Positions 27,126 to 36,238 of a stretch of DNA of 64,000 nucleotides are shown in pieces. Position 1 is the first letter of the stretch, and every line of letters starts with the position of its first letter. A program made the position numbers and the translations under genes. Below the pieces are notes generated by a model that was not told where the DNA came from, searched no databases, and saw only the letters and a list, made by a program, of their open reading frames with translations. Source of the DNA: Spirochaeta sp. UBA5339 (GTDB lineage: Bacteria; Spirochaetota; Spirochaetia; DSM-2461); NCBI GenBank assembly GCA_002408085.1, contig DHQL01000010.1, positions 62,001 to 126,000 of the forward strand, written 5' to 3'.

Positions 27126-27495
27126 GAAAGAAGACCGCCGACTTAATCCGTAGTAGTAAAGAAAATTGGATTCAGAGGCTTTTTCTCTTTTTGTAGAGCA
27201 CAGACTTCAAAACCTTCTGTTCAGCCCCAGACCATTTATGTTTCCCCAGCCATGCAGGATATTGCCACATAGCAAATCTTATCAAGAACAATTGGCTTCT
27301 AAATTTGGTAGGCCAATTCATTAGCATTATCAGATGCCTTGTAGTAGTCCTGCCTCAGGATAGCGCAGAGAGCACGATGGCACCTCCACCAGATTGGTTT
27401 GGTTGTATATTTCATTCATAATGGAATGCTAACGTACTCGTTTATTTTCTAGCCTACCCAAGATTGCTGATGAACCTTTTTTTACCTGTAATAGT
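27126..27495. other. Degenerate intergenic region
   Basis: No intact gene. A minus-strand frame of 51 codons (27327-27172, with segments such as WQYPAWLGKHKW and KSVLYKKRKSL) and short overlapping frames broken by stops near 27360 look like old coding sequence with frameshifts. I could not match it to a known family. Base composition is lower in GC than the flanking genes. Confidence 0.35.
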
Positions 27496-28731
27496 TTAAA
27501 GCTCATCAGCCATATTAAGAACAAGCATATTCCAGTTCAGAAACCCGCTGTTCATAACAGGCTTGGAAGTTTCAGGATTGTAGTACTCATGGAGGGTCCC
27601 GGTCTTTCTCAGATCATCTGCAAGGAGTTTGAATGTCCTGGCAGCCAGATCTTCCGCCTCTGCTTTATATCCATAATTCAAGAGTCCGCGAAAAACACAG
27701 TAGGAGGCAACGATCCATACAGGTCCCAGCCAGTTTGAAGGATTATTTGTGGCTCTCAGATCATACATTCTCTCCTCCCGGGAGAGGGTTCTTAGACCTG
27801 AGGGAGAGAAGAAACTCTCCTCACGCAGGTAGTGATTTTTCATTGCTTCAGCCTGTTTCTTATCGGCGAACCCGGCCCACAAAGGCAGAAAGCCGGACCA
27901 GACCTGTATGCGAATGGGAAGAGAGTTCCAGAATACCCCCAGCCCTTCATGAAACCAGTCAAAGGCCCTGGTTTCCACATCAACATCCACGGAATAGAAG
28001 AAATTGTCTCTGGTATCCCAGCACTCCCTCTGTACGGCTCTTTTAAGACCCTCCGCTTTGGTAAGATAGCGGTTCTGCCTTTCAGGCAATCCGTTCTCCC
28101 CGCAGAGTTCCGCCATGGACTCCAGTTCCCTGACCATAAAGGAGTTAAGAAAAATATTGGCAGTGGAGAAACCGGGGCGGCCGAAACTGGCCGGGTCATT
28201 ATCCATACCGATCATAACATCGTCAGCCCAGACATAGAGCCCGGTCTTATGATTCAGATAGTAATGATCGTAACAGGAAAAATACTTTTCCAGCCCCTCC
28301 ATTAAAGGGACTGTCCAACTGAAGTCATCGGTTTTTCTTGAAACAAGAAGAGTCTGTTGACAGAGGAAGGGCTTATGCATATTCATAACCTTCCCCTCCA
28401 GATGCTTTCTGTTCAGGTAGGGAACCTTCTCATCCTTGTGTGTTTCGATAAGCATGGGAACGTAACCGTCTTCAAGCTGATGATCCAGAAAGTTCAGCAC
28501 ATTTCCCCGGCCGTGGTCAAACCAGTTCACCGGCAGGATACCGTCTTCCAGAGCGGTGAGTCCATAAAGGGCCCAATAGGAATCCCAGTCCCAGAGATTA
28601 CCGTCATAGACTGAACCGGGATCAATAAAACTGTGCTTCAGAGGACTTTTCGGCTCTTTCAGAGCCTCAGGTGCCCGGGAGTTGATATACTCCTTAATCA
28701 GATCAAAATCTTTTCGCATCTCATCTGTCAT
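27496..28731 (-). CDS. GH63/trehalase-like (alpha/alpha)6 glycoside hydrolase
   Basis: A 411-residue cytoplasmic glycosidase of the trehalase/GH63 clan. Seen are NLWDWDSYWALYGL, VWADDVMIGMDNDP, NPSNWLGPVW and the C-terminal GTLHEYYNPETSKP, the places that hold acid/base and substrate contacts in glucosylglycerate or mannosylglycerate hydrolases and alpha-glucosidases. At about 410 residues it is a compact, single-domain member. It is the last gene of the operon 31859-27496 with importer 2 (3 bases after the permease), so it probably trims the imported sugar. Confidence 0.82.
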   Translation of the reverse strand: MTDEMRKDFDLIKEYINSRAPEALKEPKSPLKHSFIDPGSVYDGNLWDWDSYWALYGLTALEDGILPVNWFDHGRGNVLNFLDHQLEDGYVPMLIETHKDEKVPYLNRKHLEGKVMNMHKPFLCQQTLLVSRKTDDFSWTVPLMEGLEKYFSCYDHYYLNHKTGLYVWADDVMIGMDNDPASFGRPGFSTANIFLNSFMVRELESMAELCGENGLPERQNRYLTKAEGLKRAVQRECWDTRDNFFYSVDVDVETRAFDWFHEGLGVFWNSLPIRIQVWSGFLPLWAGFADKKQAEAMKNHYLREESFFSPSGLRTLSREERMYDLRATNNPSNWLGPVWIVASYCVFRGLLNYGYKAEAEDLAARTFKLLADDLRKTGTLHEYYNPETSKPVMNSGFLNWNMLVLNMADEL

Positions 28732-28734
28732 AAA

Positions 28735-29583
28735 TCAACCCTTTACTGCACCGGAGGTCATTCCCTCGATCACAAACTTGTTCAGAACGATGTAGAGAAG
28801 CAGGGTTGGTGTAACACCCATGGAAATCGCTGCAAAAATGGCACCCCAGTTCTTGCTCCCATACTCATCAGAGAAGTACATCAGACCCGTCTGAATTGTC
28901 TTCATGGAAGTCCTGCTGATAAAGGTCATGGAAAAGATCAGATCATTCCACCGGAAGAAGAACTGAATAATAACTACCGTCACAAGGGCATTCTTGATCA
29001 GGGGCACAATAATTCTAAAGAAGAGGGAGTATAGATTACAGCCGTCAATAAAGGCGGCCTCGATTATATCATCGGGCATGGACCGCATATAATTGGAGAT
29101 CAGAAAGATCGACAGAGAGAGTCCGAAGCCGGTGTATGTGATGATAAGGCTCCAATATGTATTCAGCAGCCCAAGCTTCATATAGATCTGAAACAGGGGA
29201 AGAAGAACAATGGTAACAGGTACCATAATCCCCATTAGAAAAAGACTGGCAATCAGCTGCTGTCCCTTCCACTTCATCTTGATAAGAGCAAAGGATGTGG
29301 TAGAGCTGAAAAAGACAATAAAAAAGAGAGAGCTGATTGTGACGATCAGACTGTTTCTGAAGAAGATACTCATCCGCCCTGTCGTCCAGGCGGTGGAAAA
29401 GTTCTTGAAGTAAAGCTCAGTCGGCAGAGCATAAGCAGGCAGGGAAGTCATATCCCCGGGACTTTTAAAGGCGGCCATCAGCATCCAGAGAACCGGATAC
29501 ATCTGCACAAAAAGAAAGAGAATAACCAGTATTCTGATCGCAGTTCTTTTTATATTTCTTCTCTGATTATAGGAAACTAACAT
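28735..29583 (-). CDS. CUT1 ABC sugar permease, MalG type (importer 2)
   Basis: A 282-residue inner-membrane permease with six helices and an EAA loop (IIEAAFIDGCNLYSLFFRIIVPL). AGGTGG precedes the ATG. It starts 16 bases after the MalF-type gene, and no ATPase gene is in the operon. Confidence 0.92.
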   Translation of the reverse strand: MLVSYNQRRNIKRTAIRILVILFLFVQMYPVLWMLMAAFKSPGDMTSLPAYALPTELYFKNFSTAWTTGRMSIFFRNSLIVTISSLFFIVFFSSTTSFALIKMKWKGQQLIASLFLMGIMVPVTIVLLPLFQIYMKLGLLNTYWSLIITYTGFGLSLSIFLISNYMRSMPDDIIEAAFIDGCNLYSLFFRIIVPLIKNALVTVVIIQFFFRWNDLIFSMTFISRTSMKTIQTGLMYFSDEYGSKNWGAIFAAISMGVTPTLLLYIVLNKFVIEGMTSGAVKG

Positions 29584-29599
29584 TCTGATACCACCTGTG

Positions 29600-30484
29600 C
29601 TACATCATTCTGCTTTTAAAAAAGCGATTCAGGACAACACTTACAAAGAAACACTCCAGAAGGACAAAGACTGCTATGGCGCTGCCGTAGCCGTACTGGC
29701 TGTAAAGAAAGGACGCGTCATACATATACATGGAGAGGGTCTTTGTTGAGACACCGGGACCACCCCTTGTCAGGGCCAGGGCCGATTCGAAAACCTTGAG
29801 GGTTCCGGTAAAACTGAAGATAAAACAGGTCATGGTGATGGGTCGCAACAGTGGCAGGATGATCTTTGAAGTCAGCTTGATTCCACTGGCACCGTCAATT
29901 CTGGCAGCCTCAATGATGTCCTGAGGGATTTCCACCAGGGCAGCGTAGAATATAACCGCATAAAACCCCATGGCCGTCCAGATATCCATTGTACAAAGAA
30001 CACCCAGAGCCGTCGAACTCTGACCAAGCCAGGGCTGCACAAGAGAGTCCAGACCGATTGTGGCCAGAAGGCTGTTTAAAAGACCGTACTGAGGGGAGAT
30101 CTCAACAATCTTGGAGAAAAGCTGTCCCACCGCGACAACAGGAAGTACAACCGGAAAGAAAACCAGAGTTCTGACCAGAGTGGTGTACTTCTTTATGCCG
30201 AAGACAAACATCAGGGAGAGAAGAAACCCCAGCCCCACCTGCCCGGCAACAACAATAAGCACATACTTCAATGTAACAGTAAAGGACCCGATAAACATGG
30301 TGTCCGACCACATTTTCACATAGTTGTTCAGTCCGTTAAACTCGAAACTCAACCCCGGCATACCCCTGTACAGGGAGTAGGCGGCGGACCATAGGATGGG
30401 AATAAAAACGGAAAAAAGGTAGATAAAAAGAGCCGGCAGCACAAACAGCATCACAGCCTTTCTGTTTCCCAGAAGTTCTTTCAT
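29600..30484 (-). CDS. CUT1 ABC sugar permease, MalF type (importer 2)
   Basis: A 294-residue permease with six predicted helices and an EAA loop (IIEAARIDGASGIKLTSKIILPL). The open frame extends 40 codons upstream, but AGAGG 8 bases before the ATG at 30484 and the hydrophobic start after ELLGNRKAV support the shorter protein. It partners the gene at 28735. Confidence 0.92.
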   Translation of the reverse strand: MKELLGNRKAVMLFVLPALFIYLFSVFIPILWSAAYSLYRGMPGLSFEFNGLNNYVKMWSDTMFIGSFTVTLKYVLIVVAGQVGLGFLLSLMFVFGIKKYTTLVRTLVFFPVVLPVVAVGQLFSKIVEISPQYGLLNSLLATIGLDSLVQPWLGQSSTALGVLCTMDIWTAMGFYAVIFYAALVEIPQDIIEAARIDGASGIKLTSKIILPLLRPITMTCFIFSFTGTLKVFESALALTRGGPGVSTKTLSMYMYDASFLYSQYGYGSAIAVFVLLECFFVSVVLNRFFKSRMM

Positions 30485-30557
30485 GGATAACCTCTTATTA
30501 AATGGTGTATGAGCAGGGAAGTCCCCTTCCCTGCTCCGGTTCAACCTTTGAGGAAAA

Positions 30558-31859
30558 TCAGTTTTTCTCCCTGTACTCTTTACTGGATTTTTCAATCTCT
30601 TCAAAATACTGTTCGGGAGTCATTTCAAGATTAAACAGAGACTGGGCAAAGTTCTGGGCCACCTGGGTGGTCTTGTCATCCATACTTGCCTCAAACCACA
30701 GCCCGGCATTGTTCACCTTGGCAAGCTCTTCCCCTACAATTCTTGTGTAGGTGGGGACATTGTCAGGCATATTGGAAACCTTGAATCCTTTAAAAGTTCC
30801 TGTTGTCTCCATGGCATAATCTCCGAAACGGCTGAAAACATACTTCAGCCATTCACCGGTCAGTTCTTCGTCATAGGCTTTGGCCGACAGGACAAGGATA
30901 TTGCCGCAGTTTACGGAGTAGTCATCCAGTTTACCCACTCCTCCTTCCACTACGGGAATATTAAAGAATCCGACACCATCAGGCCCCAGGAGGTTTCTTT
31001 CGGTATCGTTCAGATCCTGGGTAAACCAGCTTCCGTTGTAGAACATGGCTGCCTGACCGCTGAAGAGAGCATCTGCCGCAGAGCTCATATCAACAGTGAC
31101 AATACCTTCACCGAAGTACCCCTTTCTGACCATGTCCTGAATGACATGGCCCGCCTCAACAAAACCGGGATCAGTAAAGGAGATTTCACCCTTGGAACCT
31201 CTCTCCATGGCATCAACTCCCATGCGCCTCATAACATACATATTGATCACTCTGGTAATGGGCCACTTGTCTTTACCACCGGCAGTGAAAGGCTGAATTC
31301 CGTTCTGATGAAGAACTTCACAGACATCCATCAGCTCTGACCAGGTTTCGGGAACGTCCAGCCCGAGATCAGCAAACATCTTTTTATTGTACCAGATACC
31401 CTCAACATTCATTCCCAGGGGAAGATCATAGAGACCTCTGTTATCGGCCAGCCGCTTAAGGAGGCTGACTGCACCGGGATCAAGGGTATCCATAAGACCG
31501 AGATCAGTAAAAGTCTTTTCCATATCCAGCAGGATACCACCGTCAATCAGCTCAACAATTGGTTTTCCTGCTTCATACACAAAAACATCAGGAACACTGT
31601 CACTTGCTACAAGAACCTTGACTTTCTGTCTCAGGTTTTCGGCGGCAACCAGTTCAAATTCCAGATTAAAATCAGGATTTTCTTTTTTGTACTCCTCTGT
31701 CAATTCAAGAAGAAGCTTGGAGTTATCCTTGTCCTCGGCCCAGATAGAGAGAAATTGAATTGTGTTTTCATCAGCCTGGCCTCCGGCAAAGAGATTAACG
31801 TGCAAACAGCATACCAGGATTACAAATCCAAGTACTTTCATTCCTTTAAATGCTCTCAT
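30558..31859 (-). CDS. CUT1 sugar-binding protein (importer 2)
   Basis: A 433-residue SBP_bac_1 protein. The signal peptide ends LHVNLFA and the mature start is GGQADENT, the same Gly-Gln signature as the other binding proteins in this window. GGAG precedes the ATG at 31859. First gene of a four-gene operon (binding protein, two permeases, GH63-like enzyme) that diverges from the GH127 gene. Confidence 0.92.
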   Translation of the reverse strand: MRAFKGMKVLGFVILVCCLHVNLFAGGQADENTIQFLSIWAEDKDNSKLLLELTEEYKKENPDFNLEFELVAAENLRQKVKVLVASDSVPDVFVYEAGKPIVELIDGGILLDMEKTFTDLGLMDTLDPGAVSLLKRLADNRGLYDLPLGMNVEGIWYNKKMFADLGLDVPETWSELMDVCEVLHQNGIQPFTAGGKDKWPITRVINMYVMRRMGVDAMERGSKGEISFTDPGFVEAGHVIQDMVRKGYFGEGIVTVDMSSAADALFSGQAAMFYNGSWFTQDLNDTERNLLGPDGVGFFNIPVVEGGVGKLDDYSVNCGNILVLSAKAYDEELTGEWLKYVFSRFGDYAMETTGTFKGFKVSNMPDNVPTYTRIVGEELAKVNNAGLWFEASMDDKTTQVAQNFAQSLFNLEMTPEQYFEEIEKSSKEYREKN

Positions 31860-31890
31860 TGTAATTCTCCTTTTAAGAATCCGATACAAA

Positions 31891-31927
31891 CGTATGACAT
31901 CTTATCTCTACTAAAATCACAAGTCAA
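31891..31927 (-). promoter_or_regulatory. Promoter of importer 2 operon with TCATACG half-site
   Basis: Minus-strand TTGACT (31927-31922), 17 bases, TAAGAT (31904-31899), followed at once by TCATACG (31897-31891). The same heptamer is repeated in front of the TRAP operon (41541-41578), so both may answer to the same GntR-type regulator. Confidence 0.5.
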
Positions 31928-32010
31928 GAAAAAAAAGAAAGTGAATTCATGGGAAAACATATATAAAAAAGAATTCGAAACTATATTATTTTCATTTTCC
32001 ATTTTTTTCT

Positions 32011-32040
32011 TTGCTAATTCTTTGTTTCCATGGTTATAAT
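32011..32040 (+). promoter_or_regulatory. Promoter of the GH127 gene
   Basis: TTGCTA (32011-32016), 18-base spacer and a perfect TATAAT (32035-32040), 39 bases before the ATG at 32079. Confidence 0.55.
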
Positions 32041-32078
32041 CTCAAATAAATAAATACCAGCGAGGAGACTTTCTTATT

Positions 32079-34004
32079 ATGACCCCAGATTCCTTAACCC
32101 AAACCAGGACTGCCCGCTGGACAGGAGGTTTTTTTCATAACAGAGAGACTGCCTGCCGGGAAAAAATGATCCCTCACATGTGGGAGATCCTCCAGAACAA
32201 AGAACTCTGTCACAGCTGGGAAAATTTCCTGATAGCTGCCGGGGAAGCAGAAGGAGAGCACTCGGGCCCCCCATTTCATGATGGAGACTTCTACAAGTGG
32301 CTGGAAGCCGCTTCCAGACTCTATGGCTCCAGGGATGATTCATACTGGAATATCCTTCTGGACTCGATCATAGAGTTGATCGGCAGAGTTCAGAGAAAAG
32401 ACGGATATATCTTTACCTACGATGCAATTATGAAGCGAAACAAGGGCCGTTCAGAAGCTCTTGACAATGATCTGAACTTTGAAGTCTACAACATGGGACA
32501 CCTTATGAGTGCAGGCTGTGTGCATTATGCACAGACTGGCAAAAGGGCACTTCTGGATATGGGAGAGAAGGCGGCTGACTATCTTTCAGGCCAGTTTTCC
32601 ACTCTCGATTCTGCAAGAACCGCCATATGCCCCTCCCACTACATGGGACTTGCCCAGCTTTACAGAGCAACCTCCGATGAGAAATATCTGGATCTTCTGG
32701 AAGATCTTATGGCCTTAAGAGACAGTGTTCCCGAAGGCACAGACGATAATCAGGATCGAATCCCATTGAAAAAACACCGGGAGATAGTCGGTCACGCAGT
32801 AAGAGCAAACTACCTCTATGCAGGCCTCTGCGACCTCTATAACGAAAGGGATGACAAAGCCTATAGAGAAGTCCTCGAATCAGTATGGACTGATCTTACA
32901 ACCAGAAAACTCTACATTACGGGGGGCTGTGGAGCCCTTTACGACGGTGTATCTCCCTACGGATGCGATGAGTATGACTATATCCAGAGAACTCACCAGT
33001 CCTACGGCAGGCCCTATGAACTGCCTAATTCCAACGGGTATAACGAGACCTGCGGAGCCATTGGATTCTATCTGTGGAATTACAGAATGGCAGTATCACT
33101 AAATGAGGGGAAATATGGAGATGAAATGGAAAAGGCTCTGTATAACAGCGTTTTTTCCGGCATCAGCATTGCCGGGGACAGATACTTTTATACCAATGCC
33201 CTCCGTTGCCTTGATCACCAGCCCCAGCCTCTTAAGTGGTTCCGCCACCGTGCGGAGTACCTCACATCCTTCTGCTGCCCTCCAAATGTACTTCGTACTA
33301 TTGCAGAAACGTCAGATATGATGTGTACTCATTTAAATGATGGTCTGGCTATTCTTCTCTACGGTGAAGCCGAGATCCAGGTCAATTTGAATAATGACAC
33401 CAGCTGCAGACTTAAAATCCATACCGACTATCCCTGGTCCGGAAATATCCGAATAACTGTCCAGGAGAGCCCTGAAGAAGCGGGCTTTCCGGTCTATCTG
33501 CGTATACCTTCCTGGGCAGAGTCCCATACAACCAGGGTGAACGGGACGAATACAGCAGAACCTGTTGAGAGAGGGTTTATCAGAATTTTTAAAACATGGC
33601 AGCCGGGAGACGAGATCATTCTGGACCTGCCTATGGATGCAGTACTCCTGGAAAGCAATCCCATGGTTGAAGAATCACGGAACCACCTTGCCCTGAAGAG
33701 AGGTCCCCTGGTCTACTGCCTGGAAAGCTGTGACCTGCCGGAAGGCTGCAGCATTGATCAGTGCTATATTTCCCCGGAGAGTGTTTTTACTCCGCGAAGA
33801 ACTGAAATTGACGGTCTTGATGTTGTCCTGCTGGATACAGAACTCTGGTATACGGATAATGGCGCCTGGAACAGAGAAGAACTTTACAGACCTTACAGGA
33901 CAATGAAGTTCAGAAAAATTAAGGCCAGCATGATCCCCTACTTTGCCTGGGATAACCGCAGGGAAGGAGAGATGACCGTCTGGCTTCCATCTTATACAGG
34001 CTGA
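32079..34004 (+). CDS. GH127 beta-L-arabinofuranosidase (DUF1680 family)
   Basis: A 641-residue enzyme of the GH127/146 clan that removes beta-L-arabinofuranosyl residues. The zinc-thiolate active site is visible: Glu323 and Cys325 in NETCGAIGF, and Cys399-Cys400 in SFCCPPNV; one of the paired cysteines is the nucleophile in characterised members. An (alpha/alpha)6 barrel (to about 410) is followed by beta-sandwich domains. No signal peptide, so it acts in the cytoplasm on imported oligosaccharides. It is single and divergent from importer 2. It points to use of arabinose-rich plant polymers. Confidence 0.93.
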   Translation: MTPDSLTQTRTARWTGGFFHNRETACREKMIPHMWEILQNKELCHSWENFLIAAGEAEGEHSGPPFHDGDFYKWLEAASRLYGSRDDSYWNILLDSIIELIGRVQRKDGYIFTYDAIMKRNKGRSEALDNDLNFEVYNMGHLMSAGCVHYAQTGKRALLDMGEKAADYLSGQFSTLDSARTAICPSHYMGLAQLYRATSDEKYLDLLEDLMALRDSVPEGTDDNQDRIPLKKHREIVGHAVRANYLYAGLCDLYNERDDKAYREVLESVWTDLTTRKLYITGGCGALYDGVSPYGCDEYDYIQRTHQSYGRPYELPNSNGYNETCGAIGFYLWNYRMAVSLNEGKYGDEMEKALYNSVFSGISIAGDRYFYTNALRCLDHQPQPLKWFRHRAEYLTSFCCPPNVLRTIAETSDMMCTHLNDGLAILLYGEAEIQVNLNNDTSCRLKIHTDYPWSGNIRITVQESPEEAGFPVYLRIPSWAESHTTRVNGTNTAEPVERGFIRIFKTWQPGDEIILDLPMDAVLLESNPMVEESRNHLALKRGPLVYCLESCDLPEGCSIDQCYISPESVFTPRRTEIDGLDVVLLDTELWYTDNGAWNREELYRPYRTMKFRKIKASMIPYFAWDNRREGEMTVWLPSYTG

Positions 34005-34022
34005 GAACCTGAAGAAGGGGGG

Positions 34023-34715
34023 CTAGACACCTTCCCGGGATTTACTCCATACGCCGGTGTGAACCTTAACCATCTCAAGGGCACCGGCATGATCCCTGTC
34101 CATAATGGCTTTATGCATCTTTTTATGGGTTTCATAGCCGTAGGAAGAGTCGATTGTGGGAGTAAAGAGCTCAATTATAAAGTTGTATATATTGGAGATG
34201 ATTTCATTATGGGTGATCTCACCCATAATCCTGTGATACCGAATATCCGCAGCATCCCCCTCTTCCCTGTCGGGAGATTCGGAAGTCTCTATGGCCTCGA
34301 ATTTCTTCATGGCCTCATCCAGACGTCTGAAGTCCTCATCATCCGCATTTTTAAGAATCAAATCCACAATGCCGATCTCCATCATTTCACGAATCTCAAT
34401 AAGATTATGGTAGTCAGGATCTCTGACAAGAATCTGAAACAGAAGGGGATTAAAGATCTGCTTGTTGGCGCCGTTGCTGATAAATGTACCCGCCCCACGG
34501 CGGACTTCGATAATACCATAGGCCGATAGGATTTTCATTGCTTCCCGGATGGAACCGCGGCCGACCTGAAGGCTCTGGGAAAGAACTGTCTCACTGGGGA
34601 TCATATCCCCGGGTTTGAGTTTTTTCTCGATCAACAGAAGCTTGATCTTCTCGACTACAATATCTACTGCCGATTTTCTCTGTTCGTCTATTTTGAAAAG
34701 ATCATTCACTTCCAT
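34023..34715 (-). CDS. GntR/FadR-subfamily transcriptional regulator
   Basis: A 230-residue regulator. The N-terminal winged helix (about 12-78) shows MIPSETVLSQSLQVGRGSIREAMKIL and the wing VRRGAGTFI. The C-terminal FCD domain is all helical, with a likely metal/effector site including RYHRIMGEITHNEII and HKKMHKAIMDRD. It is the last gene on the TRAP operon strand, 102 bases after the cupin gene, and is the best candidate to bind the CATCATACGTATGATG site at 41563. The convergent GH127 gene ends 18 bases away. Confidence 0.9.
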   Translation of the reverse strand: MEVNDLFKIDEQRKSAVDIVVEKIKLLLIEKKLKPGDMIPSETVLSQSLQVGRGSIREAMKILSAYGIIEVRRGAGTFISNGANKQIFNPLLFQILVRDPDYHNLIEIREMMEIGIVDLILKNADDEDFRRLDEAMKKFEAIETSESPDREEGDAADIRYHRIMGEITHNEIISNIYNFIIELFTPTIDSSYGYETHKKMHKAIMDRDHAGALEMVKVHTGVWSKSREGV

Positions 34716-34820
34716 CACCTACTGCAATTTTATTTTATCAAGTGCTTATTATCAAGCATAGTTTCCTGCACCCGAATCAAAGAGAAGTCACACATCCGAA
34801 TGCAGGAGGGATCTGGTACA

Positions 34821-35162
34821 TTACTCATCAACATATTCAGGTCTGGAAGGAGAAAAGTACTCTATAAAGTCAGTGTCCTCATGTACTATTGTGCCGTGTT
34901 TCTCCCATGAGGGAAAGTGATAGGCCGCCCCGTCCTCTGCAATAAAGGATGAACCGTCTTCCTTGAAGAACTCAACCTTTCCGGAAATGACATAACCCAG
35001 CTGCGCTGCTTCATGGGAGTGGAGCTCAAGCTTCGCTCCCCTGGTCAGATGAAAATGGCATAACATGTTTTTATCATCGTAGACAAGTGTTTTTCTCTGT
35101 ATACCCGGTCTCAGCTCCACAGGAGAGACCTTAACGATAGAATTAAAGGCTTTCTTTTTCAT
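34821..35162 (-). CDS. KdgF-like cupin protein
   Basis: A 113-residue single-domain cupin. The metal site reads His48, His50 (ELHSHEAAQ), Gln54 and His89 (EKHGTIV), the His-His-Gln-His layout of KdgF, the pectin-degradation enzyme that opens 4,5-unsaturated uronate rings. The C-terminus SPSRPEYVDE also recalls the KdgF end. It overlaps the transaldolase-family gene by 4 bases. In this operon it could open or epimerise the ring form of the imported sugar or acid. Other small cupins (sugar isomerases) are possible. Confidence 0.75.
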   Translation of the reverse strand: MKKKAFNSIVKVSPVELRPGIQRKTLVYDDKNMLCHFHLTRGAKLELHSHEAAQLGYVISGKVEFFKEDGSSFIAEDGAAYHFPSWEKHGTIVHEDTDFIEYFSPSRPEYVDE

Positions 35163-36202
35163 TTTCTGTTCTCCCGGATCACATCCTTAAGGTCTTTCCA
35201 TCCCTTCAGAAACATGGATCTGAATAGAACCACAGGGGGAAAGGATTCATACTCATCCACACTCAGCCCGTCCTCGGTCCAGGCTGCCTTGAAGTCAGGG
35301 ACTTTATCCATAAGGATCTCTGTTACTTTGGGTTCGAACTTTCTGAAAAAGGCTCCGTCAATTGCCGGATTCTGTTCTATCAGCTTGTCGGCAGTACCGG
35401 CCCAGTTGATCGTAATATGCATGTCTGCACCCACAAAGTCGGTGAAGTGGTGAAGCCCCCGGGCACCTCCCCCCAGCATGGTTACAGGATACTTCCGTTC
35501 CTTGAGAACCCTGTACTGCTCCCGGCCTGCAAGAAATCCCGCCGCCGACAGAATGGAGTCATCGATATCGGCGCCGGTTTCTCTCTTCCAGGCTGCCTGC
35601 TGCTCATCAAAGATACCGGTGATATGGGTAACATAGAGAGGCGCGGGATTCTTCAGCCCAGAAACGGCATCCACATAGGCTTCACAGACCTGTACCGCCT
35701 GGGAGAGAGACATAATCTCGGTGGCAATAACGGGAACAGAATCTGATGCCAGCTCTGAAATGGCCTTAAGGCCGCTTTTGGTTACGGGAACCTTGGCGAT
35801 ATAGTTGGTGGCCAGTTTCCTGTTGTCCTCCGCCTCCCTCAGGATCTCATTGGCATCATCCTCTTTCTCCGGATCCCCCTGTATGGATACCCAACCCTTT
35901 TTCCCCCCTGAGGAGCGGTGAACACCGGCAAAAACATCCATGATTTTTCCGACAATCTGCCCCTGGAGAGCCGAAGCCGCCAGGGAGTCATCAGACTCCT
36001 TTGAGGCAACCTGATCCAGAAGGGTCATAGCCTCCTCTTTCATGGCAGGATGCTGCAGCATCTTGATGGAATAGGTCGGGTTGGTTGTACAGTACTCTGT
36101 TCCCGCTTCGATTGCCGCTGCAGCCTCTGCAGTGGTGGGATTGTTGACCCAGAAACGGGTCGGTGTCTCCCTGTGCAGTTTATGGAAATATCCTTCACTC
36201 AT
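35159..36202 (-). CDS. Transaldolase-family protein
   Basis: A 347-residue TIM-barrel protein of the transaldolase family. TTNPTYS (39-45) is the first-strand motif, IAKVPVT puts the Schiff-base lysine at Lys137, and VSIQGDPEKEDD is the second-strand signature. It is longer than the small transaldolase/FSA type (about 215) and divergent from TalB. AAGGAG precedes the ATG. In the operon it follows the TRAP permease and overlaps the cupin. Expected chemistry: transfer or release of a dihydroxyacetone unit from a ketose, alongside the split transketolase. Confidence 0.82.
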   Translation of the reverse strand: MSEGYFHKLHRETPTRFWVNNPTTAEAAAAIEAGTEYCTTNPTYSIKMLQHPAMKEEAMTLLDQVASKESDDSLAASALQGQIVGKIMDVFAGVHRSSGGKKGWVSIQGDPEKEDDANEILREAEDNRKLATNYIAKVPVTKSGLKAISELASDSVPVIATEIMSLSQAVQVCEAYVDAVSGLKNPAPLYVTHITGIFDEQQAAWKRETGADIDDSILSAAGFLAGREQYRVLKERKYPVTMLGGGARGLHHFTDFVGADMHITINWAGTADKLIEQNPAIDGAFFRKFEPKVTEILMDKVPDFKAAWTEDGLSVDEYESFPPVVLFRSMFLKGWKDLKDVIRENRK

Positions 36203-36238
36203 TTAAAGTCTCCTTCATTTAATTACTTATCTTGACCT

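Noticed and set aside
27126..27495. Insertion-sequence remnant
   Set aside because: No terminal inverted repeats, target duplication or recognisable transposase motif; only broken frames of unknown origin.
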